Of a stretch of 64,000 nt of DNA, positions 48,605 to 57,709 are shown piece by piece. Source of the stretch: Haematomicrobium sanguinis DSM 21259 (GTDB lineage Bacteria > Actinomycetota > Actinomycetes > Actinomycetales > Micrococcaceae). A program made the position numbers and the translations under genes. The notes beneath the pieces were generated by a model. It saw only the letters and a program-made list of their open reading frames with translations. It had not been told where the DNA came from and ran no database searches. The stretch covers positions 62,001-126,000 of the forward strand of contig NZ_JIAG01000007.1 of NCBI RefSeq assembly GCF_000688395.1, given 5' to 3'. The first letter of the stretch is position 1. The number at the start of each line of letters is the position of its first letter.

Positions 48605-49401
48605 GACGCGTCCCTACTTGTGCCGCTTTTCCACGGTCGTAAGAACACCAGGACCAGGGCCGCCATCGCAATTAATACAATGGCCATCGCGACCGCGCTC
48701 CCTTGTGCGTTGGCGGTCCCGTTGAAGGCGGTATAGATGGCGAGCGGCATGGTGCGCGTGATACCGGCGGCGTTTCCGGCAAAGAGCGCGGTGGCGCCGA
48801 ATTCGCCGAGCGCCCGGGCGAAGCTGAGCACCGTTCCCGAGAGCAGCCCCGGCCCCAAGAGCGGCACAGTGATCCGCCACCAGGTGCGCCACCGTCCTGC
48901 GCCCAGGGTTGCGGCGACCGCTTCATAGCGTTGTCCGGCGGTTCTGGCTGCGCCTTCGATGGAGAGAACCAGAAATGGCAGGGCCACAAAAGTTTGGGCA
49001 ATGATCACCGCAAGAGTGGTGAAGGGAATCTGAATCCCCCAGGGTGCGATGAGCGAGCCAATCAGGCCCGTTCGCCCGAGGAGGAAGAGCAGGGCCATAC
49101 CGCCGACGAGCGGCGGTAAAACCAGCGGGAGTGTTGTCGCGACGCGCAGCACCGAGGAGAGTGTGGAGGTTGATCGGGCGAGGACGAGTGCCAACGGCAC
49201 ACCCAAAATGAGGCACAGCGCCGTGGCGGCGGCCGAGGTGCGCAGCGACAGTCCCAAGGCTTCGAGGGTTTCCGGCGCGCTCAAGGCGGCCGGAAAGTCG
49301 GCCCAATCCGCGCGAATCAAGAGCGCTGCTATCGGCAGGACGAGGAGCGCCAGGCCCACCAGCGCAAGGGCGTAGAGGATGCGGGGCAGTTTGATGGTCA
49401 C
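48601..49401 (-). CDS. modB: molybdate ABC transporter permease
   Basis: 266 aa, five or six TM helices. The coupling motif EAVAATLGAGRWRTWWRITVP (EAA loop) is visible, followed by GTVLSFARALGEFGATALFAG, typical of ModB/CysT. It starts 42 bp after modA and overlaps modC by 4 bp. Confidence 0.92.
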   Translation of the reverse strand: MTIKLPRILYALALVGLALLVLPIAALLIRADWADFPAALSAPETLEALGLSLRTSAAATALCLILGVPLALVLARSTSTLSSVLRVATTLPLVLPPLVGGMALLFLLGRTGLIGSLIAPWGIQIPFTTLAVIIAQTFVALPFLVLSIEGAARTAGQRYEAVAATLGAGRWRTWWRITVPLLGPGLLSGTVLSFARALGEFGATALFAGNAAGITRTMPLAIYTAFNGTANAQGSAVAMAIVLIAMAALVLVFLRPWKSGTSRDAS

Positions 49402-49443
49402 AGGATAAATGTGGTGAATGGGCTCGGCAGGTCGGTCACCGGT

Positions 49444-50247
49444 TTAGGGCGCCTTGAACCCGTAGCGGGCGAGCACGTCTTGTCCCTGAGCGGAGAGCAG
49501 ATAGTCGATAAAGGCTTGTGCTCCCTTGGGGTTGTTCGAATCGACAATTTTCGCAATGTAGTAGTCGTTGGCGAACTGGTCCGCGTTGGGGACGCTCACC
49601 CCGCTGACGGCGTCCCCGGCCGCGTTGACGTCGGTCACGTAGACGAGTCCGGCATCGGCCTCCCCCGTTGACACTTTCGTGAGCACGGCCTTCACGTTTT
49701 GTTCTTCGCTGACCGGATTGACCTCGACCCGATTGGCGTCTAACAGTTTTGTGCTGGCCGCCCCGCAGGGCACCTCCGGTGCGCACAGCACGGTCTTGAC
49801 CCCGGGTTTGGTGAGGTCCGCAAGCGAGGCGATGCCCTGCGGATTATCTTTGGCGACCACAATGCTGAGGATGTTTCGGGCAAAAACGCGAGCATCGCCG
49901 TCGTTCTTCCCGGCATCGATGACCTTGTCCATGTTGGCCATGTCGGCGGAGGCGAAGACGTCAAGCGGGGCGCCGGAATTGATCTGTGTGGCGAGCGTGG
50001 CCGAGCCGTCATAGCTGATCGGCGCGATGGCGTACTGCGGATTTTGGGTGTTGAAGGCTTCGGCGATTTCGTTGAACGATTCGGTGAGCGAGGCGGCGGC
50101 GTAGATGGTGATCTCCTTCGGGGCCGCCTGGGTGCTTGCGGGGGTGGGCGAGGAACACGCGGACAGGACACCGATCGCGATGATAGCGGTACCGGCTCGG
50201 AGGATTCGGGTTGCGGCGCGCGGGAAACCATGGCTCAGCAGGGGCAT
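49444..50247 (-). CDS. modA: molybdate-binding lipoprotein
   Basis: 267 aa from ATG 50247, seven bases after TAGAGT (50260-50255), hence probably leaderless. Signal peptide with lipobox LSAC. Type II binding-protein fold with the oxyanion-binding AAASLTESFNEIAEAF and ASADMANMDKV blocks. Periplasmic-side capture of molybdate for ModBC. I see no recognisable ModE box. Confidence 0.93.
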   Translation of the reverse strand: MPLLSHGFPRAATRILRAGTAIIAIGVLSACSSPTPASTQAAPKEITIYAAASLTESFNEIAEAFNTQNPQYAIAPISYDGSATLATQINSGAPLDVFASADMANMDKVIDAGKNDGDARVFARNILSIVVAKDNPQGIASLADLTKPGVKTVLCAPEVPCGAASTKLLDANRVEVNPVSEEQNVKAVLTKVSTGEADAGLVYVTDVNAAGDAVSGVSVPNADQFANDYYIAKIVDSNNPKGAQAFIDYLLSAQGQDVLARYGFKAP

Positions 50248-50329
50248 ACTTGGCACTCTATCCCCTTAAGCTAGGTATGAACTAGCGCACCTTTTCAGCA
50301 ATTTTTATCCCCCACTTGAACGAGGCACC

Positions 50330-51766
50330 ATGTCATCACGCACCGCAACCGGCTTTCTGGACCGCTTTTTTGAGATCACCGCGCGAGGATCCACCGTGGC
50401 CCAGGAATTGCGCGGCGGGCTCGTCGCTTTTGTGGCCATGGCCTACATTGTGGTGCTGAACCCGCTGATTCTCGGCGGTTCGGCCGATGTGGAAGGCAAT
50501 ACGCTGAATTTCGCGCAGGTGAGCGCGGTGACCGGGTTGACCGCCGGTTTCGTGACAATCCTGTTTGGGCTGGTGGCCCGGCTGCCGTTCGGTCTCGCGG
50601 CCGGGCTCGGCATGAACTCCTTCCTGGCGGTCGCCGTGGTGAAGGAGGTGTCCTGGCCGGAAGCGATGGGGCTCGTGGTGATCAACGGCTTGATCATTGT
50701 GGTCCTCGGTGCATCGGGCGCGCGGACGGCGATTTTTAATGCGGTGCCGGCCGAGCTCAAGGCCGCGATCACCGTGGGCATTGGGCTGTTCATTGCGTTT
50801 ATCGGGTTTGTGAACTCCGGGTTCGTGACCCGCACACCGGCCGGGCCGCCCGTGCAATTGGGCATCAACGGGTCGATTACCAGCCTGCCCACGGTGGTGT
50901 TCATTTTTGCGCTGCTGCTGATTGGAATTTTGGTTGCAAAACGCGTGCCGGGCGGCATTTTGATCGGCATGATTGTTGCGACGATTGTGGCGAGCATTGT
51001 GCAGGCTTTTGCGCATTTGGGGACGGTTGGTAACCCGGAGAACCCGGATCCCAACGGTTGGAATCTGAACGCGCCGGTGTTGCCGGAACAGATTTTGGCG
51101 CTGCCCGATTTCGGGCTGATTGGACAGTTTGATCTGTTCGGGGCGTTTGGGCGCATTGGGGCGCTGGCCGCAATCATGCTGATTTTCACGCTGGTGTTTA
51201 CGAACTTTTTTGACGCAATGGGGACGATGACCGGGCTCGCCCGGAATGCGAAGCTGTCCAATGCCGATGGCACGTTCCCACGGATTCGGGCGGCGTTTGT
51301 CATCGAGGGTGTGGGGGCCGTGGCCGGTGGGGCGACGTCCTCGTCATCGAATACCGTGTTTGTGGATTCCGCGGCGGGCATTGCCGAGGGCGCGCGGACC
51401 GGGTTGGCTGCGTGCGTGACCGGGACGCTGTTTCTCGCGTCCATGTTTTTGGCACCGATCGTGGGGATTATCCCGATGGAGGTCGGAGCCGCCGCGCTGG
51501 TGGTGGTCGGCTCCATGATGGTGGCGCAGATTCGGGATGTGGACTTCACTCAGTTCACCGTGTCGCTGCCGGTATTTTTGACCGTGGTGACGATGCCGCT
51601 GACCTACTCGATCGCCAACGGTATTGGCGTCGGTTTTATCTCCTGGGCGATTCTGAATACCGCGGTGCGCGGGGGCAAGAAGGTGCACTGGCTGCTGTGG
51701 GTAGTCTCGGTCGGGTTTGTGCTCTACTTTGTGCGCGGGCCGATCACCGCGATGTTTGGCGGGTAA
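50330..51766 (+). CDS. NCS2 (AzgA-like) purine permease
   Basis: 478 aa, about 13-14 TM segments. Family blocks: TVAQELRGGLVAFVAMAYIV, GLAAGLGMNSFLAVAVV, NFFDAMGTMTGLARNA and SSSNTVFVDSAAGIAEGART, as in AzgA/PbuG guanine-hypoxanthine permeases. ATG 50330 has GAGG upstream. Divergent from modA; GCTAG-7-CTAGC at 50269-50285 between them is a possible operator. Its stop lies 3 bp from the convergent MFS gene stop. Confidence 0.92.
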   Translation: MSSRTATGFLDRFFEITARGSTVAQELRGGLVAFVAMAYIVVLNPLILGGSADVEGNTLNFAQVSAVTGLTAGFVTILFGLVARLPFGLAAGLGMNSFLAVAVVKEVSWPEAMGLVVINGLIIVVLGASGARTAIFNAVPAELKAAITVGIGLFIAFIGFVNSGFVTRTPAGPPVQLGINGSITSLPTVVFIFALLLIGILVAKRVPGGILIGMIVATIVASIVQAFAHLGTVGNPENPDPNGWNLNAPVLPEQILALPDFGLIGQFDLFGAFGRIGALAAIMLIFTLVFTNFFDAMGTMTGLARNAKLSNADGTFPRIRAAFVIEGVGAVAGGATSSSSNTVFVDSAAGIAEGARTGLAACVTGTLFLASMFLAPIVGIIPMEVGAAALVVVGSMMVAQIRDVDFTQFTVSLPVFLTVVTMPLTYSIANGIGVGFISWAILNTAVRGGKKVHWLLWVVSVGFVLYFVRGPITAMFGG

Positions 51767-51769
51767 TGC

Positions 51770-52987
51770 TTAGATCTTGTGTCGGCTCGCCGGGATGGCC
51801 CAGGCGCTGATCGCCGCGAAGATCACCATCGCGACCGAGGCGGCCGCGCTGACCCAAAACGCTGCCGAGGCACCGCTCGATTCGGCCAATGCCCCGGCAA
51901 TGCTAGAGCCGAGCGCGCTTCCGGCCACAATACCGCTTGCAAGCAACGTCATGACCGTGCCGAGGCGGGAGGCCGGGGCGACCAGGGAGCCGACGCTGAA
52001 GATGGTGACCATGGTCGGACCGACAAAGAGACCGACTAGCATGAGCGTTGCGATCATGACCGGCATGGTTGTGGGCAGATGAAGCAGGCTCGTGGTGGCG
52101 AGCATCGCGGCAGCGCAGCTGAGCCACCGGGCGGCAATGGAAAATCGGGGCGACCAGAGGGCCACGGACAGGGCCGTGACCGCGGAGGTGAGGCCCATGC
52201 AGGAATAAAGCAGGCCGCCGAGGCTGGAGTTGCCGTTCTCCCCCGCGAACGCGGTAACTGCGGTGGAGGTTGCACCAAAAAAGGTTCCCATGGCGATCAT
52301 GCCGAGGACCGGGATTGCGACCTGGGCCCAAATGGATGCGCTGATTTTTGGTGCCGGGATGTCGCGAGACGTGATCACGACCTCGTTGACGGTGGGGTGG
52401 AACGCGAAGGCCAGCACCATGGTCACGGCTAATGCGGCCGCAATGGCAAGCGGGAGCCACGGGGCGATCAGGCTCGCGAAGAGCCCGACGAGCGCGGGCC
52501 CCAAGACAAAGGTGATTTCATCCGCGGTGCTTTCGTAGCTGAGGGCGGCCGAGAGCTGGGCCGCTTTGGGGCCCTTGGACATCGCCATCCACCGCACGCG
52601 CGCCATGGATGAGGCTTGGGGCGCGCTAAATCCGACCAGGGCGGAAAGCACGAGGGTCCAGGTGCTGACGGCCGGGGTGAAATCTGGGGCGCTCGCCACG
52701 ACCAGGATGAGAGCGGTAATGGCGGCGGCGTTAGCCAAGGCGGTGACGATGAGGACCGGTTTTTGGCCGATGCGATCGGCAATGTAGCCAGAGATGGGTG
52801 CGCCGATCGCCGAGCCGATGCCGACGGCACCGGCGGCGAGGCCACCGAGGGCGTAGTTGTTTGACTGGGCGGTGACGAAAGTGAGCGCGCCGATCGTGTG
52901 CATGGCGATCGGTAGCCGGGCAAGGAGCCCGATCCAGAAGAATGACGGGCCCGCGATGCGGAAAAGACGTGCATAGGTTGAGATCAT
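51770..52987 (-). CDS. MFS transporter, 12 TM
   Basis: 405 aa from ATG 52987; the frame continues to 53041 but the added residues are polar and unlike the family. About 12 hydrophobic segments, with the motif-A loop GYIADRIGQKPVLI between helices 2 and 3. Substrate unknown. An imperfect dyad (TACTAG-GGC-TCTAGT region, 53040-53060) lies upstream and could be an operator. Confidence 0.85.
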   Translation of the reverse strand: MISTYARLFRIAGPSFFWIGLLARLPIAMHTIGALTFVTAQSNNYALGGLAAGAVGIGSAIGAPISGYIADRIGQKPVLIVTALANAAAITALILVVASAPDFTPAVSTWTLVLSALVGFSAPQASSMARVRWMAMSKGPKAAQLSAALSYESTADEITFVLGPALVGLFASLIAPWLPLAIAAALAVTMVLAFAFHPTVNEVVITSRDIPAPKISASIWAQVAIPVLGMIAMGTFFGATSTAVTAFAGENGNSSLGGLLYSCMGLTSAVTALSVALWSPRFSIAARWLSCAAAMLATTSLLHLPTTMPVMIATLMLVGLFVGPTMVTIFSVGSLVAPASRLGTVMTLLASGIVAGSALGSSIAGALAESSGASAAFWVSAAASVAMVIFAAISAWAIPASRHKI

Positions 52988-53120
52988 GTGTGTACCCAAA
53001 AAGCGTGTGTGCCGTCCCTCCGCCCGACACACTGAACCCATGTACTAGGGCTCTAGTTTACCGTGCTCTTGCGGTAGCCACGGCACGTTGGCCTGTTAGG
53101 ACGGCCACACGAAAACTCAA

Positions 53121-53142
53121 TGTCGGTGACATGTGATTGAGT
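53121..53142 (+). promoter_or_regulatory. RecA-NDp-like promoter of the DUF2130 gene
   Basis: TGTCGGTG (53121-53128), 8 bases, TTGAGT (53137-53142). The -35-like half is perfect; the -10 has T instead of A at position 2. The preceding ACTCAA is shared with the promoters at the second HNH locus. Confidence 0.5.
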
Positions 53143-53191
53143 CGAGATGTCAGAATTATTCGGGACCGCACCGCTCGGAAAGGAAGGGCAC

Positions 53192-54622
53192 ATGCACGAA
53201 GTAATCTGCCCGCACTGCCACACCGCATTCACGATCAACGAGGATCAGTATGCGGACATCGCCAAGCAAGTACGCGACGCGGAGTTTGAATCCACGTTGC
53301 ATGAGCGGCTTGCCCAGGCGGCCAAGGAGAAAGACGCCGCGCTGGCCCTGGCCGAAACTCGCGCTCAAGGCGCCTTGGATAAGGCGCTTTCGGAGAAGGA
53401 GAATGAGCTCGATCGCCTTCGCCAGCAGATTGAGAGCGCGGACGAGTCGAGGAAGCACGCCGTCAATGAGGCGAAGTCTGCGCTCGAGCGCGAACGCGAT
53501 GAACTCAAAAATGCGTTGAAGCGCCAAGAACAGGAGCGCGCGGCTGCCGAAGAGTTGGCGCGTGAACGCGCTGTCCACGAACTGGCGAAGGCGCATGCGC
53601 AGTCCGAAGCGACGATCAAGGACCTGCGTTCTCAATTGGAGTCGGCCCAAATTCAGCAGAAACTGGCCGTCTCGGAGGCGGTGAACAGCGTCGAAAAGGA
53701 GCGCGACGAGTTCAAGGTCGCGCTGGAGCGCGCGCGGCTCGAGGCCGAACTGGAAACCAAGGCTCTGGGCGAACTGCATTCAACCCAGCTCAAGGATCGC
53801 GACGACATGATCGAGCGTCTCAAGGATATGAAGGCGCGGCTGTCCACAAAAATGCTGGGCGAAACGCTGGAGCAACACTGCGAAATCGAGTTCAATCGCA
53901 TGCGCGCGGGCCTGTTCCCGAACGCCTATTTCGAGAAAGATAATGACGCCTCCAGCGGCAGCAAGGGCGACTATATTTTCCGCGATCTGGATGAGTCCGG
54001 CGTCGAAATCACCTCAATCATGTTTGAGATGAAGAACGAGTCCGACACCACGGCCACCAAGCACAAGAATGAGGACTTTTTCAAGGAACTGGATAAGGAC
54101 CGCCGCGAAAAGGGGTGCGAGTACGCGATCCTAGTGACCTTGTTGGAGGCCGAGAACGAGCTCTACAATTCGGGGATCGTTGACGTGTCATATCGGTATC
54201 CCAAAATGTATGTGGTCCGGCCGCAGTTCTTTGTGCCGATTATTACGCTATTGCGCAACGCCGCGACCAACTCTTTGCCCTACAAGCGTGAGCTGGCAGA
54301 GATTCGTACCCAGAATGTCGACGTGACGAATTTCGAGGATCACCTGGCGAAGTTCAAGTCGGGTTTTGCGCGCAATTTTGACCTTGCTTCCCGACAGTTC
54401 CATGACGCGATCGGAGAGATCGATAAGTCGATCGCCCAGATGCAAAAGGTCAAGGAATCCCTGCTCAGTTCGGAGCGCAACCTTCGACTCGCGAACGACA
54501 AGGCCCAAGACGTCACCATTAAGAAGCTGACCCGCGGCAACCCCACGATGAAAAAGAAGTTCGAGGAAGCCCGCGAGCAAGCTGCACAGTCGAGTGACCT
54601 TTTCGGCGACCTGACGGAATAA
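53192..54622 (+). CDS. DUF2130 protein: coiled coil plus PD-(D/E)XK-like nuclease domain
   Basis: 476 aa from ATG 53192, with AAGGAAGG upstream; the start gives the family's N-terminal ICPHCHTAF zinc-like pair. Residues about 30-230 are a long charged coiled coil. About 245-400 hold the conserved domain: [28 protein letters not shown], and IMFEMKNE, where Asp and Glu-x-Lys fit the PD-(D/E)XK catalytic layout. An alternative ATG at 53147 would match the promoter as leaderless. The architecture resembles RmuC. Function unknown, but DNA metabolism is suggested by fold and promoter. Confidence 0.85.
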   Translation: MHEVICPHCHTAFTINEDQYADIAKQVRDAEFESTLHERLAQAAKEKDAALALAETRAQGALDKALSEKENELDRLRQQIESADESRKHAVNEAKSALERERDELKNALKRQEQERAAAEELARERAVHELAKAHAQSEATIKDLRSQLESAQIQQKLAVSEAVNSVEKERDEFKVALERARLEAELETKALGELHSTQLKDRDDMIERLKDMKARLSTKMLGETLEQHCEIEFNRMRAGLFPNAYFEKDNDASSGSKGDYIFRDLDESGVEITSIMFEMKNESDTTATKHKNEDFFKELDKDRREKGCEYAILVTLLEAENELYNSGIVDVSYRYPKMYVVRPQFFVPIITLLRNAATNSLPYKRELAEIRTQNVDVTNFEDHLAKFKSGFARNFDLASRQFHDAIGEIDKSIAQMQKVKESLLSSERNLRLANDKAQDVTIKKLTRGNPTMKKKFEEAREQAAQSSDLFGDLTE

Positions 54623-54923
54623 CTCCCCCAGTCGGGCTATGAGAGTGGCCCAATGAGTTAGTGCCGGATTCGCATATTTCGTTGACGTTCGACGGCGTGT
54701 TCCCGGCTTGGCTCCGCGTTGTCGCCTTTATTCGTGGTGCTTACCCGTAACTCTGTGCTGGCTTCGTGCTAACTCTGTGCTGGCTCTAGCTCGTTGGTGC
54801 GCGTCGCGACGAGCGCTGGACCGATGAACGCCAGAAGAATGTATTGGACACCAGATGCTTCTGCGAATGGAGCGGGTGAGGAGAGTGTGGTTTCGAAGGG
54901 GCCCGCTTAGAACGGGGCCTGGT
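54623..54923. other. 301-bp gap after the DUF2130 gene: edge repeat and 16-bp direct repeat
   Basis: Contains the 22-bp sequence shared with the region downstream of HNH gene 1 (54687-54708) and two copies of TAACTCTGTGCTGGCT (54748-54763, 54770-54785). No gene is supported. It looks like debris at the 3' border of the HNH element. Confidence 0.65.
54687..54708 (+). repeat. 22-bp repeat downstream of HNH gene 2
   Basis: Identical to 15942-15963. Here it is 216 bp past the HNH2 stop, against 41 bp in copy 1, so about 175 bp were gained or lost between edge and gene. Confidence 0.8.
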
Positions 54924-57386
54924 TTAGAAGGGTGCGCCTGACCAGTTGGTGGCGGTGTTTTCGTGGGGAAGGGTGGCCCAGGGGTCACGACTGGCGTTGG
55001 CCGTGGTCTGGTTGCCCGTGTCGGGTTCCGATTCAGGGCCGGATGTGGTGCTGGTTCCGGTGCCGGTTCCTGTTCCGGTGGGTTCGGCGATGTAGGTGTT
55101 GCCCAGCGGTGAGGTCCATTGGACCGTGTTGGTTTCGGGGTCCAGCACTTCCGCTTGCCAGCCGTGGTGGGTTTTCAGGTTGTGGTGTTTACGACACAAC
55201 AACTGCAAATTCTCCGGGTTCGTTTCGCCGCCGGCATCCCATTCGTGGATGTGGTCTGCGTCGGTACGACGAGCGTTCACACCGCACCCGGGGAACTGGC
55301 AGGTATCCGAGCGCAGTTGCAGGAATTCACGCAACTGGGTGTCTACCCGGTAACTTGAGCGGCCCAACGCGAGCGGCCTACCCGTGTTGGGGTCGGTGAA
55401 TATGCGGTACAGGGTGTGTGCGGTTCCGGCGAGTTCCCGGACCGCGTCGGCGGGGATGGGACCGTACCCGGAGAGCATCGCATCCTGCTCATCCAACCCC
55501 GCCAACGACGTGGCCGGGATCGTCACAAAGATTTTCGCCTCACCGCGCAACCCCGACCGCGACCCCGAGGCAGTTTCCGGTTCCGGGCTGGCGTCCGGGT
55601 GCGCCGACGCGCCCCCAGGAGTCGCGGGGTGGTCGTGGATGACACCGTCGGGGTCGACCCAGTAACAGTCCTCACGCCCCCAGTCGTTGCCAGGTGCCGA
55701 ACCGTTTCCCGAATCGGGCCCACGTGTCCCCTGAGACCTATCGTCAGGCGCAGCTGTCCCCTCGAATCCGGTTGCGGCCCTGCCGTCGGGCGTAGTGGTC
55801 CCGTCGGAACCGGCTGTAAACGTGGCACCGGGCTGTCGGGTGGTGTTGAACAAGTTATGGATGGACTCGAACGACAACCCCACATCCGGCGCGTCCCCAC
55901 GCGAACCCGCATCCCCGGGTGCACTCTCGGCCCACGAACGCGAGGCAGGGTTCTCGGACTGGCCGGAAGTGGTTCCCGGCGTGCTCGTCCCGTCAGCCGC
56001 GGCTGTGTCAGGCACGGCCGTTCCGCTGGTGGGCGCACTCGTCCGCTCAGTCCCGCCAGTGGAGCCAGTGCTCTGGCTCGCGTGTGGGCCCGCGCCACTG
56101 GTCCCCGCTGGGTTGGGTGGGGTGTTCGGGTACGACTGGTTGTAGTTATGGGTGATCAGGTCGGTGAAGACGTCGGCGATCAATTGTTTCAACGTACGAG
56201 TGTCCTGCTCGCCTCTGGCAGTGATCGCGAAATCCGTGAGGGTGTTCATGAACCGGTGCGCCGCTATCGCCGGCAACAACCCCGAGATAGAGCACATGCC
56301 GTTCGACTCATTCGAGATCGACACGTACCGGTGCTTCATCTCCCGCCGCTCCCGCACCGCCAGCGGCTCAGCGTGCAACCGGTTCCGCGTCACCTCCGCG
56401 AACTTCGCCACATCATTCGCAGAGCGCACCGGGTATTGGCCGGTCACATCATATTTCGCCGGGAACATGAACTCATGCACCCGTTCGTCATAACTGGCAG
56501 CTTGCTCATCGGTCAGCCCCACACAATGCTTCACCACGGTTTTCACCAACCGGCTGTTCAACATTCCTGTGATGAATCGGGCCTCGAGTTTCGGCAGCCG
56601 GGACAAGGTCGCGGTATCGATCAGCATCCCGGTCGTTACGAACTCGCTCCGACCCCACAACAACGCCAACTCACTACCCAGACCCCACAGCGCTTCATCC
56701 ATCGCCTTGACGCTGACACCACACCACACCTTGGGGAACCCGACCTCACTGTCGGCCACATCATGACTGCTAAAACCCGGGAAAAACGCCGAACCCCGCG
56801 CGAACCCAGTACCAGTACTGGATGCCGAACCGGCACTCGTGCTCGACGAGTCAGCGCCGGTGCTCGAGTTAGCAGTGCTGGAGGAATCAGTGCCCGTGGA
56901 GTTAGTGCCGTTGGGGTTGGCCGCGGACGGGCCCGTAGCCGCGCGAGAGTTCGCGTTGGTAGGTGGAGTGACGGTGAACGCATCCTGGTGTTTCCCTCGG
57001 CCGCTACCGTTGCCGCGCTTGCCACCGTGCCCGCCTTTGCCGCGTGCGATCTTTTCATCCAAGGGCAGATCCAAGAGTCGTTCTTGCTCCTCCGCCTCCA
57101 CGCTCAACGCGACACCCGCAACCAGATGCATCGCCGCCTCTACCTGCACCTGAGCACGCTCCAACAACTTCACAGCACCCAAAGCCTCGCGCTTGAACGC
57201 ATCCGGGGTGTGCGCGTCACTGGCCGCGGCCAACGCGGATGGTGATGCCGGAACGGTGGGCTCCGCCCCGAGAGGATTCCGAAGATCCTGCTGAAACTCG
57301 TCCATGAGCTTTTCCATGCCACAGGCGAGCCGGGTGACCGCACTGGTGCGGACCCCGAGCTCTGTCTGTGCCATAGGAAACGTCAT
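54924..57386 (-). CDS. DUF222-HNH endonuclease (13E12 family), copy 2
   Basis: 820 aa paralogue of the gene at 16004-18589, same strand, 38.8 kb away. Residues 1-410 and 613-740 are nearly identical to copy 1; the linker 410-610 shares composition (Gly, Asp, Thr, Ser, Pro, Ala) but little sequence. The HNH core reads CQFPGCG (about 695), RTDADHIHEWDAGG, and NLQLLCRKHHNLKTHHGW. The tail ends in APF as in copy 1. The start is six bases after the -10. No sign of decay, so both copies appear active. Confidence 0.92.
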   Translation of the reverse strand: MTFPMAQTELGVRTSAVTRLACGMEKLMDEFQQDLRNPLGAEPTVPASPSALAAASDAHTPDAFKREALGAVKLLERAQVQVEAAMHLVAGVALSVEAEEQERLLDLPLDEKIARGKGGHGGKRGNGSGRGKHQDAFTVTPPTNANSRAATGPSAANPNGTNSTGTDSSSTANSSTGADSSSTSAGSASSTGTGFARGSAFFPGFSSHDVADSEVGFPKVWCGVSVKAMDEALWGLGSELALLWGRSEFVTTGMLIDTATLSRLPKLEARFITGMLNSRLVKTVVKHCVGLTDEQAASYDERVHEFMFPAKYDVTGQYPVRSANDVAKFAEVTRNRLHAEPLAVRERREMKHRYVSISNESNGMCSISGLLPAIAAHRFMNTLTDFAITARGEQDTRTLKQLIADVFTDLITHNYNQSYPNTPPNPAGTSGAGPHASQSTGSTGGTERTSAPTSGTAVPDTAAADGTSTPGTTSGQSENPASRSWAESAPGDAGSRGDAPDVGLSFESIHNLFNTTRQPGATFTAGSDGTTTPDGRAATGFEGTAAPDDRSQGTRGPDSGNGSAPGNDWGREDCYWVDPDGVIHDHPATPGGASAHPDASPEPETASGSRSGLRGEAKIFVTIPATSLAGLDEQDAMLSGYGPIPADAVRELAGTAHTLYRIFTDPNTGRPLALGRSSYRVDTQLREFLQLRSDTCQFPGCGVNARRTDADHIHEWDAGGETNPENLQLLCRKHHNLKTHHGWQAEVLDPETNTVQWTSPLGNTYIAEPTGTGTGTGTSTTSGPESEPDTGNQTTANASRDPWATLPHENTATNWSGAPF

Positions 57387-57392
57387 AACACC

Positions 57393-57414
57393 ACGCTATA
57401 ACCCGGCACCGACA
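57393..57414 (-). promoter_or_regulatory. RecA-NDp/PafBC-type promoter of HNH gene 2
   Basis: TGTCGGTG (57414-57407), 8 bases, TAGCGT (57398-57393), six bases to the ATG: identical to copy 1. Confidence 0.75.
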
Positions 57415-57594
57415 TTGAGCACCCGAAAAACCCCAAATGTGGATAACTTCGGAAAATTCTTTAAAGTTTTTCCCTGTGGAGGAGCATCCACCCCCGGCAA
57501 CCACCACACGCCCCATGAGGATCGAGGCACGCTGCGTGAAACTTGCCCCGGAATCCTGCGTTCAGGCCCTGAATGTACGGGCCGCGAAACTCAA

Positions 57595-57616
57595 TGTCAG
57601 ACCCAGCTGCTAATCT
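57595..57616 (+). promoter_or_regulatory. orphan divergent RecA-NDp-type promoter, copy 2
   Basis: TGTCAG (57595-57600), ten bases, TAATCT (57611-57616) on the plus strand. Downstream only a two-codon ORF precedes the aquaporin gene, which lies antisense. Confidence 0.55.
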
Positions 57617-57709
57617 CGAAAAAGCTCCACAGCACAATCAGAAAACCGGGCAATAATCACCCGGCCACACCATCATGCCGTGAATAAAATGATAATTCTC
57701 GAAAGTTAC

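Larger units (their letters stand above)
57387..57709. other. 323-bp gap between HNH gene 2 and the aquaporin gene
   Basis: Bases 57387-57616 repeat the block upstream of HNH gene 1: divergent damage-type promoters at both ends and a perfect DnaA box (57438-57446). The rest (57617-57709) holds a small inverted repeat, CCGGG-9-CCCGG near 57645-57663, and no gene. Confidence 0.7.

Noticed and set aside
47498-50329. Molybdenum-cofactor riboswitch or ModE box for modABC-moaA
   Set aside because: The 15-bp gap before moaA is too short for a riboswitch, and the short modA upstream region lacks a ModE-like palindrome.
55416-57245. Long open frame antisense to HNH gene 2 (609 codons)
   Set aside because: Opposite-strand shadow of GC-rich coding sequence and low-complexity linkers. 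It is not preserved intact opposite HNH gene 1, where the frame is broken.
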